Below, one piece after another: positions 48,940-60,999 of a stretch of 64,000 nt of DNA. The position numbers and the translations under genes were made by a program. How positions within the stretch are numbered: the first letter of the stretch is position 1; each line of letters begins with the position of its first letter. The DNA comes from Ceratothoa steindachneri (taxonomy: Eukaryota > Arthropoda > Malacostraca > Isopoda > Cymothoidae), in the NCBI GenBank assembly GCA_963969495.1, contig OZ018321.1, positions 69,883,786 through 69,947,785 of the forward strand. The letters run 5' to 3'. Below the pieces are notes generated by a model. That model did no database searches. It saw only the letters and a list, made by a program, of their open reading frames with translations, and was not told where the DNA came from.

Positions 48940-49735
48940 TCAAAGAAATCGAGCGAGAACTTGGAATATCACATGGAAGTGTTATCAACATCATGCATGA
49001 CAATTTGGCCATGACCAAGGTCTCTGCCCGTTAGTTCCCTAGAAACCTCACAAAACCTCACGCCCCATGATCGACTTCAACGTCGTCAAAGTTCGGAGGA
49101 GCTGCTGCTCCTGTACAACCAACACTCGGCAGGATTCGAGTCACACATAGTGACAGGTGATGAAACGTAGGTCCATCACTGGGATCCCGAGACTAAATTT
49201 GAAAGCATGGCCTGGAAGCACAGGGCCTCTCCGACCCCCATCAAGTTCTGGACCCAACCCTCAGCCGGGAAGATCATGGCCACTATCTTCTGGGATTCTG
49301 AGGGAGTGTTGATGGTGGACTGTGCGCCTTGTGGAAGGACCATCACAGGCCAATATTACGCCGACAAACTGGCTGGATTGAAGAAGTGTATCCGTCTGAA
49401 GCGGCGAGGCAAGTTAACACGCCGTGTTCTGCTCCTCCACGACAATGCCTCTGTCCACACGGCAAGAGTTGCACAAACTTCCCTGCACGAGTGCGGATTC
49501 AAAGAGCTCAACCATCCCCCCTACAGTCCAGATCTGGCCCCTAGCGACTACTTTTTATTCCGAAAGCTGAAGGCTGCACTGCGCAGATGCTGGTTTGGGG
49601 ACGATAAAGATGTCCAGCTCACCCTCCAGGAGTGGATTGAACAGCACTCGCGAGATTTCTGGTTGTCCGGAATTCGAAGCCTCAGGAACAAGTGACGCAA
49701 GTGCATTGAAGTCGAAGGTGGTTATATTGAAAAAT
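48940..49735 (+). pseudogene. Mariner DD34D transposase, mostly readable
   Basis: A classic mariner (SETMAR-like) transposase. Upstream frames give VKEIERELGISHGSVINIMH near 48938-49000, the HTH. The first Asp is in HIVTGDET near 49146-49168, followed by a stop in place of Trp. From 49207 to 49692 the frame is open: GKIMATIFWDSEGVLMVD near 49268-49321, then LLLHDNASVHTARVAQTSL near 49432-49485 with the second Asp, then PPYSPDLAPSDYFLFRKL near 49517-49570 with the third. Thirty-four residues separate the last two catalytic Asp. The ending KCIEVEGGYIEK near 49700-49733 is in another frame. Stops near 49035 and 49170 and frameshifts near 49070-49140 make it a pseudogene. Terminal repeats not found. 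Confidence 0.85.
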
Positions 49736-49899
49736 AATAGATTATTTTTCCTCATATCTTGTTTCCTTATATCCGAATTCCAAAACTTATTGACCTCTAC
49801 TCGTACTCGTAATAGGCCCTTATCTTGCGAGCGAGTCAAGAACAAACAGCGTGCCCAATACCTGTTGCTGAGACAATTTTGGAAAGGGCTCTAATCCTA

Positions 49900-50405
49900 C
49901 ATTTCTTTAGTGTTTCGATGAATTTGAGGTAACAGGAACAATAAATAAAACACTCTACTCCAAACTACTATCTGTAATGCACGTTGTCGATAAAAACGGT
50001 GCATTTTTGTCATTATCGCAACTTTAAAACAATGAATAAATTATATAGATTTTATAGGGATTTCGAAACTTGGCTTGTATACTTGACTTTCCCATTTTTT
50101 CAATAGTTTGATTGGTCCCCTCTTTTCAATTTTACTTTCGTGAATACTTTTATGTTCTCTCCCTTTTGCACAATGGATGATAGCTCCCTGTCAGGACTGT
50201 AGCCTTATTTCGCTGTGTATGATGCCATTGTCCGGTGTTTTAAGAAATCCACCATCCTGGAAAATCGTGTCATTTATCAATTCCTTGATAAGGAAATCTA
50301 CCTACCTTCTGCTTAGTTTAGAGGATATTTATTGATTTTTTTACTTTATTTTATTTATTCGCCTTGCCTTTTCATATACGCCAATGGCCTGATATATTAA
50401 ATATG
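49900..50405. other. Unassigned DNA
   Basis: AT-rich and pyrimidine-rich, no coding or repeat signal recognised. Confidence 0.35.
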
Positions 50406-50417
50406 AACAATATACTG

Positions 50418-50682
50418 GGAAAGGGGGTTACAGTTGGGGACAGCACTCCCGTTTAAGAATTACGGCGAGTTAGTGACGGGTTTGCCCATAAAGATTAATT
50501 TTTACTGAGCTAGGCTAGGCTAGTGGCCTAGCTAAAGGGAGGGGCACTTTTTATTCAGAAGGGGGTGGTTTACAGGGCCGCAGCACCACGTCAGATATTT
50601 GGTGAGCTTCTGACCGGTTCACCCGTGAAAGTTAGGTTGGGTGTGGTTAGGGCTAGGCTAGTGGATGTAGATTAGTACAAAG
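50418..50682 (+). repeat. Diverged dimer of a ~145-bp unit
   Basis: Two blocks, near 50424-50535 and 50570-50675, share a GGTTTACAG-type start, a CAGCAC(T/C) core, ACCGGTT or ACGGGTT, CCC(A/G)TAAAG-type sequence and the same end GGGCTAGGCTAGTGG. Divergence is high. Confidence 0.45.
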
Positions 50683-50689
50683 TATCTAT

Positions 50690-51060
50690 ATAGCTGTGGC
50701 CAATGAAATGCCTTTATCAAACCACATCCCCAAAAGGTTGAAAAATTACCTTGAATTACTTATCTTACTGACCTGCCCAAAGGTGGTTTGGCTAAAGGTC
50801 TTTGGTCATAGGCTAGCCTACGAGGTCTATGTGGAAATATTGAAATCTATGAAGAGAGTATCAGTAACCCAAGAGCGGTTGCTTTTTTTTCTCTGCACCT
50901 TCAGGAAGGAGACGCACTTTAAGAATTAAATACATATATCGAACTATCCTGAGTCGTCTACTCTCAGAATATATATGGTCATGGGGGCTATCTCCAAAAT
51001 CGTAGGAGGAGTTCGTTAAGAAAAAAGACAAACAGACACAGACAGACAGGAGCTACAACT
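50690..51060. other. Unassigned DNA with ACAGACAGACAG tail
   Basis: No convincing gene (a 77-codon frame at 50696-50929 is unsupported). 51020-51064 has GACAGACAGGAG followed by CTACAACTTTATTATAATATA, a tail resembling the 126-bp repeat family at 33.7 kb. Confidence 0.35.
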
Positions 51061-51062
51061 TT

Positions 51063-51067
<5 letters not shown>

Positions 51068-51122
<55 letters not shown>
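51068..51122. repeat. (TA)n microsatellite, left of MITE
   Basis: A pure TA run that ends at the left inverted repeat of the pogo-type MITE. Confidence 0.95.
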
Positions 51123-51123
<1 letters not shown>

Positions 51124-51126
<3 letters not shown>

Positions 51127-51441
51127 TAAACCTTCGATATAACGAACCTCAATATAACGACTTTCGGATATAACGAACCAAATTTCATGGCAGAACTCCA
51201 TCAGATTTAACGACCGAAGCTCGTTAAATCTGATGTATGTAATCCACTTAACTTTATTAGTAATTACATACGTATTACATATCCATCAATACAGACTTTA
51301 TATACATATTTACTTATACAGATTAACGAATGAACCATCGTTATTTCCATCGCTTTGAACGATCATCGGGTTTAACAAACTTTCGGCTTTAACGAACGCC
51401 CCCCTCCCCCACCCCATATAGTTCTTTATATTGAGGGTTTA

Positions 51442-51444
<3 letters not shown>
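51124..51444. mobile_element. Pogo/Tigger-type MITE
   Basis: 321 bp. The left end CAGTAAACCTTCGATATAAC and the reversed right end CAGTAAACCCTCAATATAAA are inverted repeats. Internal phrases such as ATATAACGAAC and GTTTAACAAACTTTCGG repeat the same theme, typical of pogo-type ends. TA flanks both sides, and (TA)n continues on both sides, so it inserted into a TA array. No coding capacity. Confidence 0.85.

Positions 51445-51513
<69 letters not shown>
51445..51513. repeat. (TA)n microsatellite, right of MITE
   Basis: A pure TA run beginning at the right end of the MITE. Probably the other half of the target array. Confidence 0.95.
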
Positions 51514-51516
<3 letters not shown>

Positions 51517-53142
51517 TTCATTGCGTTTGTGTGCATATGTTATTCTAACACACTCACACCCACACACTGTTCTCAGATATAGATGCAATCTAATATATTT
51601 GTACATTTATAATTCATATTATAATACATTTTTCAGGAAAATTTCTTTATAGTGCCTCATTAAACAGTTAATTGTTTTCGTAATGGCTCACAAAGGACAA
51701 ACCAAGAGTGTTGTGGGGCGATTATTCGCTGTAAATGAAGATGACCAAACAAAAGTCACTTGTACAATATGCAACAAAATATTGTCACGAGGTTATAAAA
51801 ATGAAAAAAAGTTCTTTTACTACCACCAATATGCAAAAACATTTTAGGCCTTAACATCAGAAGCAGCTGGAGCAAGAGGAGGAGTTACAGGGACAAGAGC
51901 AAGCTCAAACTGCACAAAAACGCACAATGAGTGATTACATCACTACAAAGAAAAAGACCAGAGGTGATTGCAGGCCATCAACAGCAAGCAGTTCGCATTC
52001 AGAATTGCAAATAAAATTAGAAGAAACCCTTGAGCTCAAGAAGATTTGGGACATAAAGAGTGATCAATATAAAACAATTCATACTGCTATTGGTGAGATC
52101 ATAGCACTAGACTCACAGCCATTTTCAGTTGTTGAAGATATTGGATTTACAAGACTTATGAAACTGCTGAACCCAATTATCAACTGCCCTCCAAAAAATA
52201 TTTTACTACCAATATTATTCCCACTTTGCACTCCAAAGTAATGACCCAAAATCCAAAGCAGGATTAATGAAGGAAGCAACATGAGCTTCACCACAGACAT
52301 CTGGACGAACAATGCTGATGCGTCCTTTATCAGGTAATAATCAACAAGCTTCTAAGTTTCAAATTCTAATGGCTATCAAGATTGCTTACTCAAATAATGT
52401 ACAGATTTGTTATTTAATAACTATGTTAAGTAATAAGAAATCATGAGTTATTTAAAATTCAACAAATTAGGTTTTTAACTTATTTCCTGCTATTAATATT
52501 AAACAGTTTAGACTAAACTAAAAAGTAAAAATCTTTGGCGGTATTTCTATTTGATTCTTTTCAGTTTACTGGCAAATTCATTGATGAAAATTTCAACCAG
52601 TCATTAGATGTCTTACGAGGGAATCCATTCCCAGATTCACATACTGCAACTAACATACGTGACAGTGTTCAAGATGGAGTCGATGATTACAAAATTCCCC
52701 CTTACAAAGTCCACATGACCGTTCATGACAACGCAGCAAATATGGTGAAGGGAATTTCAAGTACTGGCTTTAACAGTCTTAGCTCTTTTCTTCACACCAA
52801 CCAATTGGTCATACATGATGCAATATTCGAACAGCAAATGATCAAGGACATATTTGCAAATTGCCGCCAAATAACAGGGCAATTTAATCACTCGTCGTTA
52901 GCATACACTAAGCTTGAAAAGCTTCAAACGCAGCATAATTTGCCCTAACATAAGTTGATTCAAGATGTAACCACTCTTTGGAATAGTACAACCTCATGCT
53001 TGAACGAATATTCGAACAAAGAATTGCAATTGTTAACTATTGTGCAGAAGTCCCAAATTTGGCAGTATTTGATGCCAACAAATGGGCACTAATTGGCAAA
53101 AGCTCAAGCCTGCTCAAATTTTTTCATCTAACAACACAAAGG

Positions 53143-53244
<102 letters not shown>

Positions 53245-53800
53245 CTAAAATTTTATAGCAATCAATAAGCTTTCTTCTACGAAGAGATCCACTGGAAGAT
53301 ATTTTATCTCTTGAAAAGTTTTTTATTTTTATATACTTTTCTTTTTTTATTTTCAGATAGCGTTTACGAAGGGAATACACCTTCATCTTCGGCCTGGTAT
53401 GTGACCTGAAGTCGGTAGTAAATTAAGAATATGGAAATAAATAAAATTAAAAAAAGTCTCTGAAAAAGAGATAAAATATCTTGCACGGAAGCTGCAGTTT
53501 TTTCTTTAATATTAAGCAAATAGATAAATGGTGGGAGGAGTTCGTTAACAATACAATTATAATTGACAGTTCAATTATCATTTGTTAAACTGTGACGGGT
53601 TAACCCTGTCAGATAATAACTGTTAATTATTTAATATTATTATTTATTTTTAATTAATTATTTATTACATTATATTATATTGTAAATTAATTATTTATTA
53701 CGATTATGATTTATAGTTTAATATTTTGCCATGTAGCCAGTAAATAAATATTAAATAGGTAAAGTTCTTGAGCTTCTTTATCTACGGTACTGAACGCACA
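53245..53800. other. Non-coding part of hAT element
   Basis: Splice-acceptor-like sequence near 53345-53357 and AT-rich spacer. Some of the transposase middle is missing or unreadable here. Confidence 0.35.
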
Positions 53801-54540
53801 TTTGTCTCAGATATTAATTATTTATACTGCCTTTGTTCACATCCTACAAATTACAAAATATCAATGCAATTCTTTTAATTTATTTTTTCATGCCGAGTGG
53901 AAGGACAGCCAATTCTTCAGAAATTATCCCACAAGTGAAAGTCTTGAAACATGCCATAACCAAAGCTATATCAGATTCAAGGTTCAGTGGATTGGGTAGC
54001 ACGGTCAGCGCAATCTCAAGATCAATGGACAGCAGATTTGCTAAGTATGAAGCAAACGAAGATCTAATAGCAGTGACCATGCTGGATCCAAGATATAAAA
54101 ATAGTTTTTTCAAAATTTCTGAAGAATGTTCAAACAGCAATTTCATTTCAATCCAGAATTATTTGACTGACACTCATAAGAAAATGCATAATGATAAAGA
54201 GAATTATAAAGACTTTGAAAAGAATGTAACCTCTGCCTCCAATTGCATAAAACCTGCAAATGAAAATCAAAACGAGGAAGCTTGAGCAAGTGCCGATCTT
54301 TTTTGACTTTGACTCGTGTTTGAATGATTTGATAGCATCAGCAGAGTCAAGTACCACCACAAATGCTGAAAAGGAAAACAAGAAGGAAATTCGCCGGCAA
54401 TCTTCATCTTCACATGCTGTTAGAAATGAACTCGAGAAATACTGTTCACTACAATTAGAACCACGAGATACGAATCCACTAAATTCATTTCCTGAGCTTG
54501 GAAAAGTTGTCAATAAAATGCTTTAAAAGTGGGGGTGAAG

Positions 54541-54794
54541 TGTAGCCAATACACCTACCGTAGCCAATTCCAGTAAATAAGAATAGCCCCGGCGCTTCCC
54601 TTTTGATCAAAATTAAGATAATGATTCCCTGAGTGTGTTTTCACTCAGTAAAAGCCAGTCATGGATGGACTTATATAATATCGAGAATTGAGCCGAGTGG
54701 ATTGCTAATCAATTGACAAAGGATCGTCCAAAATAGTTAAAACACACGGATACAAAAATAAACTTTGATATACATAAATTGCAAATATGAAATA

Positions 54795-54865
<71 letters not shown>

Positions 54866-54870
54866 TACAT

Positions 54871-54956
<86 letters not shown>

Positions 54957-56057
54957 AAATAGGATTAATCTTCGCACTGAATTGGTAAGTATATATAATG
55001 TCGTGGGGATTACACTTGAAATCTATTTACTAGGATGCTTGCGTCTTAATTGCACCCGACAGAATGAATTGAAAAATAACACGGAATTAAACACTAAATT
55101 AACCACTTGTAATACTCAAGGCTATGAGCTCAGGATAGAAATTCAAGTTAACGATTAAACTGGTGAAGTTAGGGGAGGGGATAATTCACTTTAACGATAC
55201 CTTTGAGTTCGTAAGTATTTGGAAAATGACGGTGAATGTCTTCTTCTTATGACGATATTCGCAGTCAGCCGGGTCGTTCGAGGTTACCGAATGTGCAAGG
55301 GGGAATCCTAGATCGGTTTCCTGATATAATGATCCTAGGCCGGACCGCGAATGTAGGTCAAACTGTGACTCAAATCAGAATTCTTCTCCTCGAAGTGTCC
55401 GTTCCGATTATTGCTACCTGGAGTGGGTAGCCAAAAATGATTACCTTGCTGCGTCAAGGGTGATCCGCATAGGGAGGTCCTGTGTAACCCCTGACTCTGA
55501 AGGGGGAAGGGGTCTGCGAGAAGTTTAAGCCTACAAGTATCCTGATGGCAACAACAAATTCCCCGCATTTTCTTCCTTGCAACTGGTGAACTGTTTCCTT
55601 TTTGAGACTAGCTCTACATACAACGTAGGTCTAAGATCTTCTGCCCGACTCTAGGAAAAATTTCCTCTTTTATTTCCCTCAAGAACTAAAATCGAGAGAG
55701 AGCACCGGATTCTCATAAAATTCTTATCGTCGCGCGAAAAGATCTTTAGTCTGCCACCATGATATGCCAAACATTCACACCTCGGCGCCATCCGAGCTTT
55801 CCTCGTCTCAAGCCACAGGTTTATGACGGCGCGAAGAAACTCGGCCCTTCGTCGGCTGGCAGGTGTCTTTTGAGGCAAACATTTTCCTGTGTGGCCGTCA
55901 TCGAATTTGGTTATCTCAACCGCGCGAAAAGGAGTGAAAGGGATTCGATGCGAAAAGGTGAATTTAGAACAAGGTTGGTGGGGAGGGGAGGAGGACACGA
56001 ATCTGTGTCGGTCTATGTATGTATGTACTAAGGCATGGAGGTATTTAGACTTCTACA
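54541..56057 (+). repeat. TGTA...TACA long repeat, copy 2
   Basis: Homologous to 32098-33347 along its whole length. Begins TGTAGCCAATA, ends ACTTCTACA. It is longer because of a TA array (54796-54951) and a 93-bp segment (55836-55928) whose boundary direct repeat GCGCGAA is present twice here. It abuts the truncated end of the hAT transposase, so its insertion or a recombination removed the hAT C-terminus. Confidence 0.7.
54796..54951. repeat. (TA)n array inside long repeat copy 2
   Basis: A TA array with two AAATATA interruptions. At the same place copy 1 reads GGAATAGCATAGGATT without any array. Confidence 0.95.
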
Positions 56058-56430
56058 GGTATATAGGCCATTCCTAATATGAAAAGAAATGAAATAAATT
56101 CGGTAAAGATCCATATTCATCTTGTATCCTAAACCTTCCATCAAAAGCTATAAAATTCCATAAACACAAAGGCTATTGAAAAGTAAACAAAAAAAAGTCT
56201 AAAAAATACTCCATTGCTTTGTCTATTGGCTTCAAATTTCCAAGCTTCCAACAGCCTAACAGTTGAGTAATATAGTTATGGAAACTAGTTATAAAGTATC
56301 TAATAATTAGGCATAATACACTAAAAAATATATTAGGCAGAATCGGCATCGGCATCGACATCGGCAAGCATGTATAAAAAGAATCGGAGTCGGCAAAAAT
56401 TTTGGAATTGGCACAAATCTAATATTTTGT
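56058..56430. other. Unassigned DNA with a GGCATC-type simple repeat
   Basis: AT-rich. At 56339-56366 there is a short GGCATCGGCATCGACATCGG run. No gene. Confidence 0.45.
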
Positions 56431-56431
56431 T

Positions 56432-56467
56432 TTGCTTAGTGAGCCAGAAAACTGGCTCACTAAGCAA
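56432..56467. repeat. Perfect 16-bp stem hairpin
   Basis: TTGCTTAGTGAGCCAG, loop AAAA, then the exact reverse complement CTGGCTCACTAAGCAA. It sits next to the presumed Penelope-like tail. Confidence 0.9.
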
Positions 56468-57600
56468 TACAAAATTCCTTCTTGGCCTGACGCGTTTCGA
56501 TATATACACATATCATTTTCAAATGCTAAACATTTGTGATTAGGAATAAGATACAGACCTTTTATATATTTGATTAGTTGTGTTAACATGAATACGAACA
56601 TATTTATAGGAAATAGAATTTCTTTAAATGGTTGAAACTGTATAATGTTCACATGATTAAGATGGGGAGGGATTATTATTAAGGGCGGGTGGACGGGAGG
56701 AAGGCAAGATTAATTGTGAATTTGTTTGGTTATTTAATTTCGGCTCCTTTTTCTTAATGTATAATGGCATCTAATATATGGTCTTGTCGGTTTGAAGCGT
56801 GTGCTAAGATTTAAGTGTTCTATCAAGTGACTTCCGGTCCAGTTGTTTTCAATGTTTTTAAATGCCACCGAGTGGACTTTCCTCTTAGAAGCAGAGAACC
56901 CTTCAATATGTTTACGCTGAATGACTAGCGTTCCTTCCTCGGTTCATAAGGGGACAGAGCCCAGGGCCCGAAATATGTCTCGTTTGCCACGAAAACATCT
57001 AGTTGAGAGAGTCCTAGCATTTTTTATATATTTATTCGAAAGGAACTGGACAGTCTGTATCCTCTGAGATTCCTGACGAATGGTTACTATGTTTGATTTT
57101 GTAAAGCGGGAATAAAACACAATTTATCCAACCTTCTGATTGTCTATGTTGATGGATAAATTGGCAAATATTTGGTTAGCCATTTACTTGAAGAACGGAT
57201 GCCACATTCTATCTGCATAGTACAGCTTCTGTAAAGTTCACTCCACGTCTAATGCCCAACAACGGGTTGAAAATGTTATTCACGAGGCCTTTCCTCCTAG
57301 AGAGCACTACGCCACGGTGGCTTTTCATATGGAAAATGTCTATGAAATTGTTTGGCTATATGCTATCAAGAAAGCCTTTGTACAAAGGAGACGAGGGGAC
57401 AGCTCCCAATTTCCATATCTGAAATCTTGCAAGATCGTCAATTCTGCATACGCGTAGGGAAAGCCCAATAAAACAGAAAAAGGATGTACCGCAGAAATAT
57501 TTTTTTAGTGTTTCTCTTTTCTTTATTATCAACAGAATCACCTCAATGTTGCTGGAAAATGGTTTTACTACGCTCTATGTAGAGGAAGATTTAATCTCTT
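56468..57600 (-). pseudogene. Possible Penelope-like element tail
   Basis: Read on the minus strand, 56535-56480 contains TTGAAAATGATATGTG and then TATATATCGAAACGCG, a phrase I associate with the 3' end of Penelope-like elements just after the GIY-YIG endonuclease. Upstream (57000-56750) a frame gives KRKVHSVAFKNIENNWTGSH, and 57120-57020 gives FLSNKYIKNARTLSTRCFRG. Stops are frequent and no RT motif is visible, so the call depends on the terminal phrase and hairpin. Confidence 0.3.
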
Positions 57601-58925
57601 TCGTGTCACCCAGATACCAACTCTGTAGGGTCGAAACCAACAAGCATTTATCCACATGTTTCGCTATATCGAAGCACCTAACTTCCGGTTATCTATGGCC
57701 AAGACTAAGGTAGTACATACACTAACGCCATCCTCACCGGCTCTACCCTAACCTAAATTTGTTCCTAAATGGGGTTCGCCTTTAAGTGGCGAATTCTCGG
57801 TGTTTCTTAGGTTTTGTTTTCTAAGGACGCTTCTCCTGGGAGGCCTATATATGCATCATTTTGGTTTCTCGTACACACGCCATTGACATTCTTTGTTCTG
57901 TGACGTTCAGCACTTTGGCTGCTAATATGGCTACTGCTTGGTTGTTTTATCGTTTTTTGTTCGCTCGAAGCTTGAATAAGAATACGAGATTAATATAGCA
58001 CAGCAGAGCGTATATTGCATAAGATAGACATGATACACCACACCGACCACCGCCAGACCACTTGAACCTTCTGTGCTTATCGAAACAAGAGAAATGCCAC
58101 TTACGTCAAGCCATTCATAGTTTATCGTGAGCTTGTACGCAAGGGCTGTCATCTGCATCAATCTTTAAAGACTCTCATTCTATTTGTGCCCAATTTCGTA
58201 CATCCTGATTTGGTTCGGAGGCAGTCGATGACCTTCATTGTATAGAACACCTTCCAACACAAATATCTTTTCCAGGAACGCTGATGCCTGAGAAACCACC
58301 TTGGTAGTGCTTGGAGCGGGCGCAGTATGATTCAAAGCAAGCAAGCCTGTTTCTCGCTGACAATTTTCCTGAGCTCCAAGAAAACAGCATTGCAATCTCG
58401 AAACATTTTTCGACATTCTCTAGCCGGTAAGCTAATTCGATAAATGCTGCCAACTGGACTTTACAATCAGGGGCGGATAGCTCATCAACGACTCGTTTAC
58501 ACTAGTGTGCCTCGCTTTGCTATCCATTGCAGCGTGAATACCGCACATGCTCAGGACGATATTCCATACCCCAAGTAAGAAATAGCATTTTTCTATTTTT
58601 TCAGCAGAATCTGAATGGACGTATTCCCAACTTAACCTATCCTAGGTAAGGTTAAGTTGGGTATCTGATTTAATGAATGATGTTAAATTTGTTTTACCAA
58701 AATATTATAAAATATGTTTTATTGTTATTATTCTTTAGTTTTAACATACATTTTGGCTAAAAAAATACAAATTATTATTATCCCAATGTAACTGACTTAC
58801 AATAAAAGTGTAGTTCAAAAAAGTTGGTAGATGAAAAGTTAGCAGAATTTGAAGGAAAAAACACTTGGTAGATGACCTATTGGAAGAGCAGCAAAAAAGG
58901 TTATTTAAATCGTTCCAAATTGGCT
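57601..58925. other. Unassigned DNA; protein-like minus frames near 58.2-58.5 kb
   Basis: Overlapping minus-strand frames (58453-58235 with LENVEKCFEIAMLFSWSSG, and 58416-58180) look somewhat protein-like, but I cannot name a family. A near-palindrome CTTAACCTATCCTAGG/TAAGGTTAAG is at 58632-58657. Confidence 0.3.
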
Positions 58926-58929
58926 GTAA

Positions 58930-59100
58930 TACTGCCTACACCATTTGTATAGCTCGCAATGTCTCCGCCCTTTTAAGCTACCTAAATGATGTTCAGGTAT
59001 TGCACGAAGTGCCTAAAGGACAGCATTACTAACGCGTAACTATTGCTTCATGAATGGTCTTTTGCAGTCTCCTTCTTTTCTTATGTTCTTATGTTCTTAA
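58930..59100 (+). repeat. Retroelement 3' tail with TTCTTATG repeats
   Basis: It ends CTTCTTTTCTTATGTTCTTATGTTCTTA-like sequence near 59070-59100, an imperfect 9-bp repeat like the tails of CR1/L2-type LINEs and the SINEs they mobilise. The body is too short and decayed to classify. Confidence 0.4.
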
Positions 59101-60600
59101 AAGGCCCGTAAACTATCTATTTCTAGACGGAATTGTACTAGAAATGAAAGGAAGGTTCTTTACCTCAATATCAAGCGCATAAAACAATGGCTAGCTAGCA
59201 AACGAAAAAACAATCCTACTTCTAGACATTTCCCAAATAATAAACAAACAGTTACTCAAGACATATTTAATAATTGCAACGTTTAAAAAACTCTTGAACA
59301 AAAGTCCCCTTCTCAATCGAAAGGCTTTACCATTGATTCATATCATTGCAAATCCACATGTATCACGTTCGCCCTAAGAAAAATTGATTGGTTAGGTTGG
59401 TAATTTCTTCCTCACCCTACACATTCACTGTAGTATAATTACCATGTATTTAAGTCATTTCCGCATCCCCCAAGTAGCAAAGTTTACTAAGATTCATAAA
59501 GGAAGAGGTGGAAATGGATATCTTATCACGTATTTCATCAAAACCGAATAAGTTCTGTAAGATATCTTTCTAGAGTTTAGTTGAACGATGAGAAAGCATT
59601 TTTAATAATACTGTAAAATATTTTGATGTTAAATGTATTTGGGGGCTATATTAAAACCGTTCGGAATTTTCTTTGGAGAAAAGGCCATTAATTTATTAGA
59701 AATATAGATTTTTTTGAGTTACAGTTTTCATTTCCCCAACACTACCTAGACCTCTCATCCCTGACATGTCATATATGTGTTAGACCACTTCCAGTGGAGA
59801 AAAGCCTCTCAACCAAACTCTCATAGAGATGCTTAATTTTCTTAAATATTAGCATCGTACAATACATTATTTAATTAACTTTATTTTACTTTTTGAAAAA
59901 CAAAAAATATATATTATTTCCAGAAGCTTCGCTGTCCCCGTCCGATCGGACAACCCTCCTAACGCCTACTCCATCTAAGTAAATCCTTCAGATAAATCAC
60001 CTAACTAAATCCTCGAATAAATCCCGAAGGATATCCTTGGATAAATTACAAGAGGAAATTTTCTCCTCTGCTGAGCCTCACTCTCATTCTCAAGAATGAG
60101 TAACGGGTAATGAATTCACGCCTACTCACGAGTAAATATGGGCCTAAGTAAAGGGAGCAGAGCCGTAACTCAATAAGGGGTTGTTGCTCGTCGTTCTTGA
60201 CTTTGAGGGATTTGCAAAAGTAGTAAGAGACTAATTTTTCCTTACATGGACAAAGCACTGATTGATTAAATAGGGTTGAAATCACTTAAAAATCCCACTC
60301 GTGTAATCGGGGTTTGAAGCGAGAAAAGAGAATAGAAGAATAAGTGACTATAAATGAAACTACCTGAAACAGTTGAAGTTCGTAAGTTTGAGTCATTTCC
60401 ACTTGTGAGTAAATCGTTTACGAGGTTTCCAATGAGCATTTCTATCACCCAGCGTTTAATATTTAGGAAGTTTGCTATTGGAGTCATTGTTTTTTTTGAG
60501 GATTGCTTTAATCCACTTTTATTCCCTCTGTCTCTCCCTCTTCTCTTCACTGAGTGAAAATAATTGATCAAATGTGGTTGACTCAAAACACATATCAAGA
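59101..60600. other. Unassigned AT-rich DNA
   Basis: No coding or repeat signature. A 12-bp palindrome GTCCGATCGGAC occurs near 59940. Complementary-strand frames near 60266-60631 (121 codons) lack any motif. Confidence 0.3.
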
Positions 60601-60639
60601 AGATATTCAGATATTCATTTAAAGAATTCAAGGGACAAT

Positions 60640-60918
60640 TGAGCGCACAAAGTAGAGATGCGTTACACTGACATTACTTGTTTGTGTGTAAGAACGCACT
60701 GAGCCAACTTTGCCCTTACCCCCAGCCAAAGGTGTAGCCGGCATGCTGATGGGCTGACTGGCCAGAGAGCGGGAGCAGTGGCATCTAATGGCGCAACTGG
60801 CTTTGCCGGCCCCGTATCTCCCTTCGCAGAGCAGGCTACTGCCCTGGTTTATTAGCGTTTCCATTCCGTAACAATGAGAGCATCCCCATGCCCATCGAGG
60901 AAAAAAAAAAAAAAAACT
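60640..60918 (+). repeat. Possible poly-A-tailed retroposed segment
   Basis: A GC-richer stretch (GCCGGCATGCTGATGGGC near 60737, CCCCATGCCCATCGAGG near 60884) that ends in an uninterrupted run of 17 A at 60901-60917. This fits a SINE or retroposed copy; no pol III boxes identified. Confidence 0.35.
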
Positions 60919-60999
60919 CTAGATCACCGACCTCTGCTCACCAACTGGACTTCTCTTTAGACTAAACCTCTTCTAACATAGAGGAGGTTTACTCCTCTC

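Noticed and set aside
55651..56031. 115- and 90-codon opposed frames
   Set aside because: They lie in the long TGTA...TACA repeat; the homologous copy at 32.1-33.35 kb breaks both frames, so they are not conserved.
56470..56660. Hammerhead ribozyme near the presumed Penelope tail
   Set aside because: A CGAAAC block is present, but I could not find the matching CTGANGA core or three supporting stems.
59935..59955. Palindrome GTCCGATCGGAC
   Set aside because: Twelve bases are expected by chance in 64 kb often enough, and nothing around it suggests a site.
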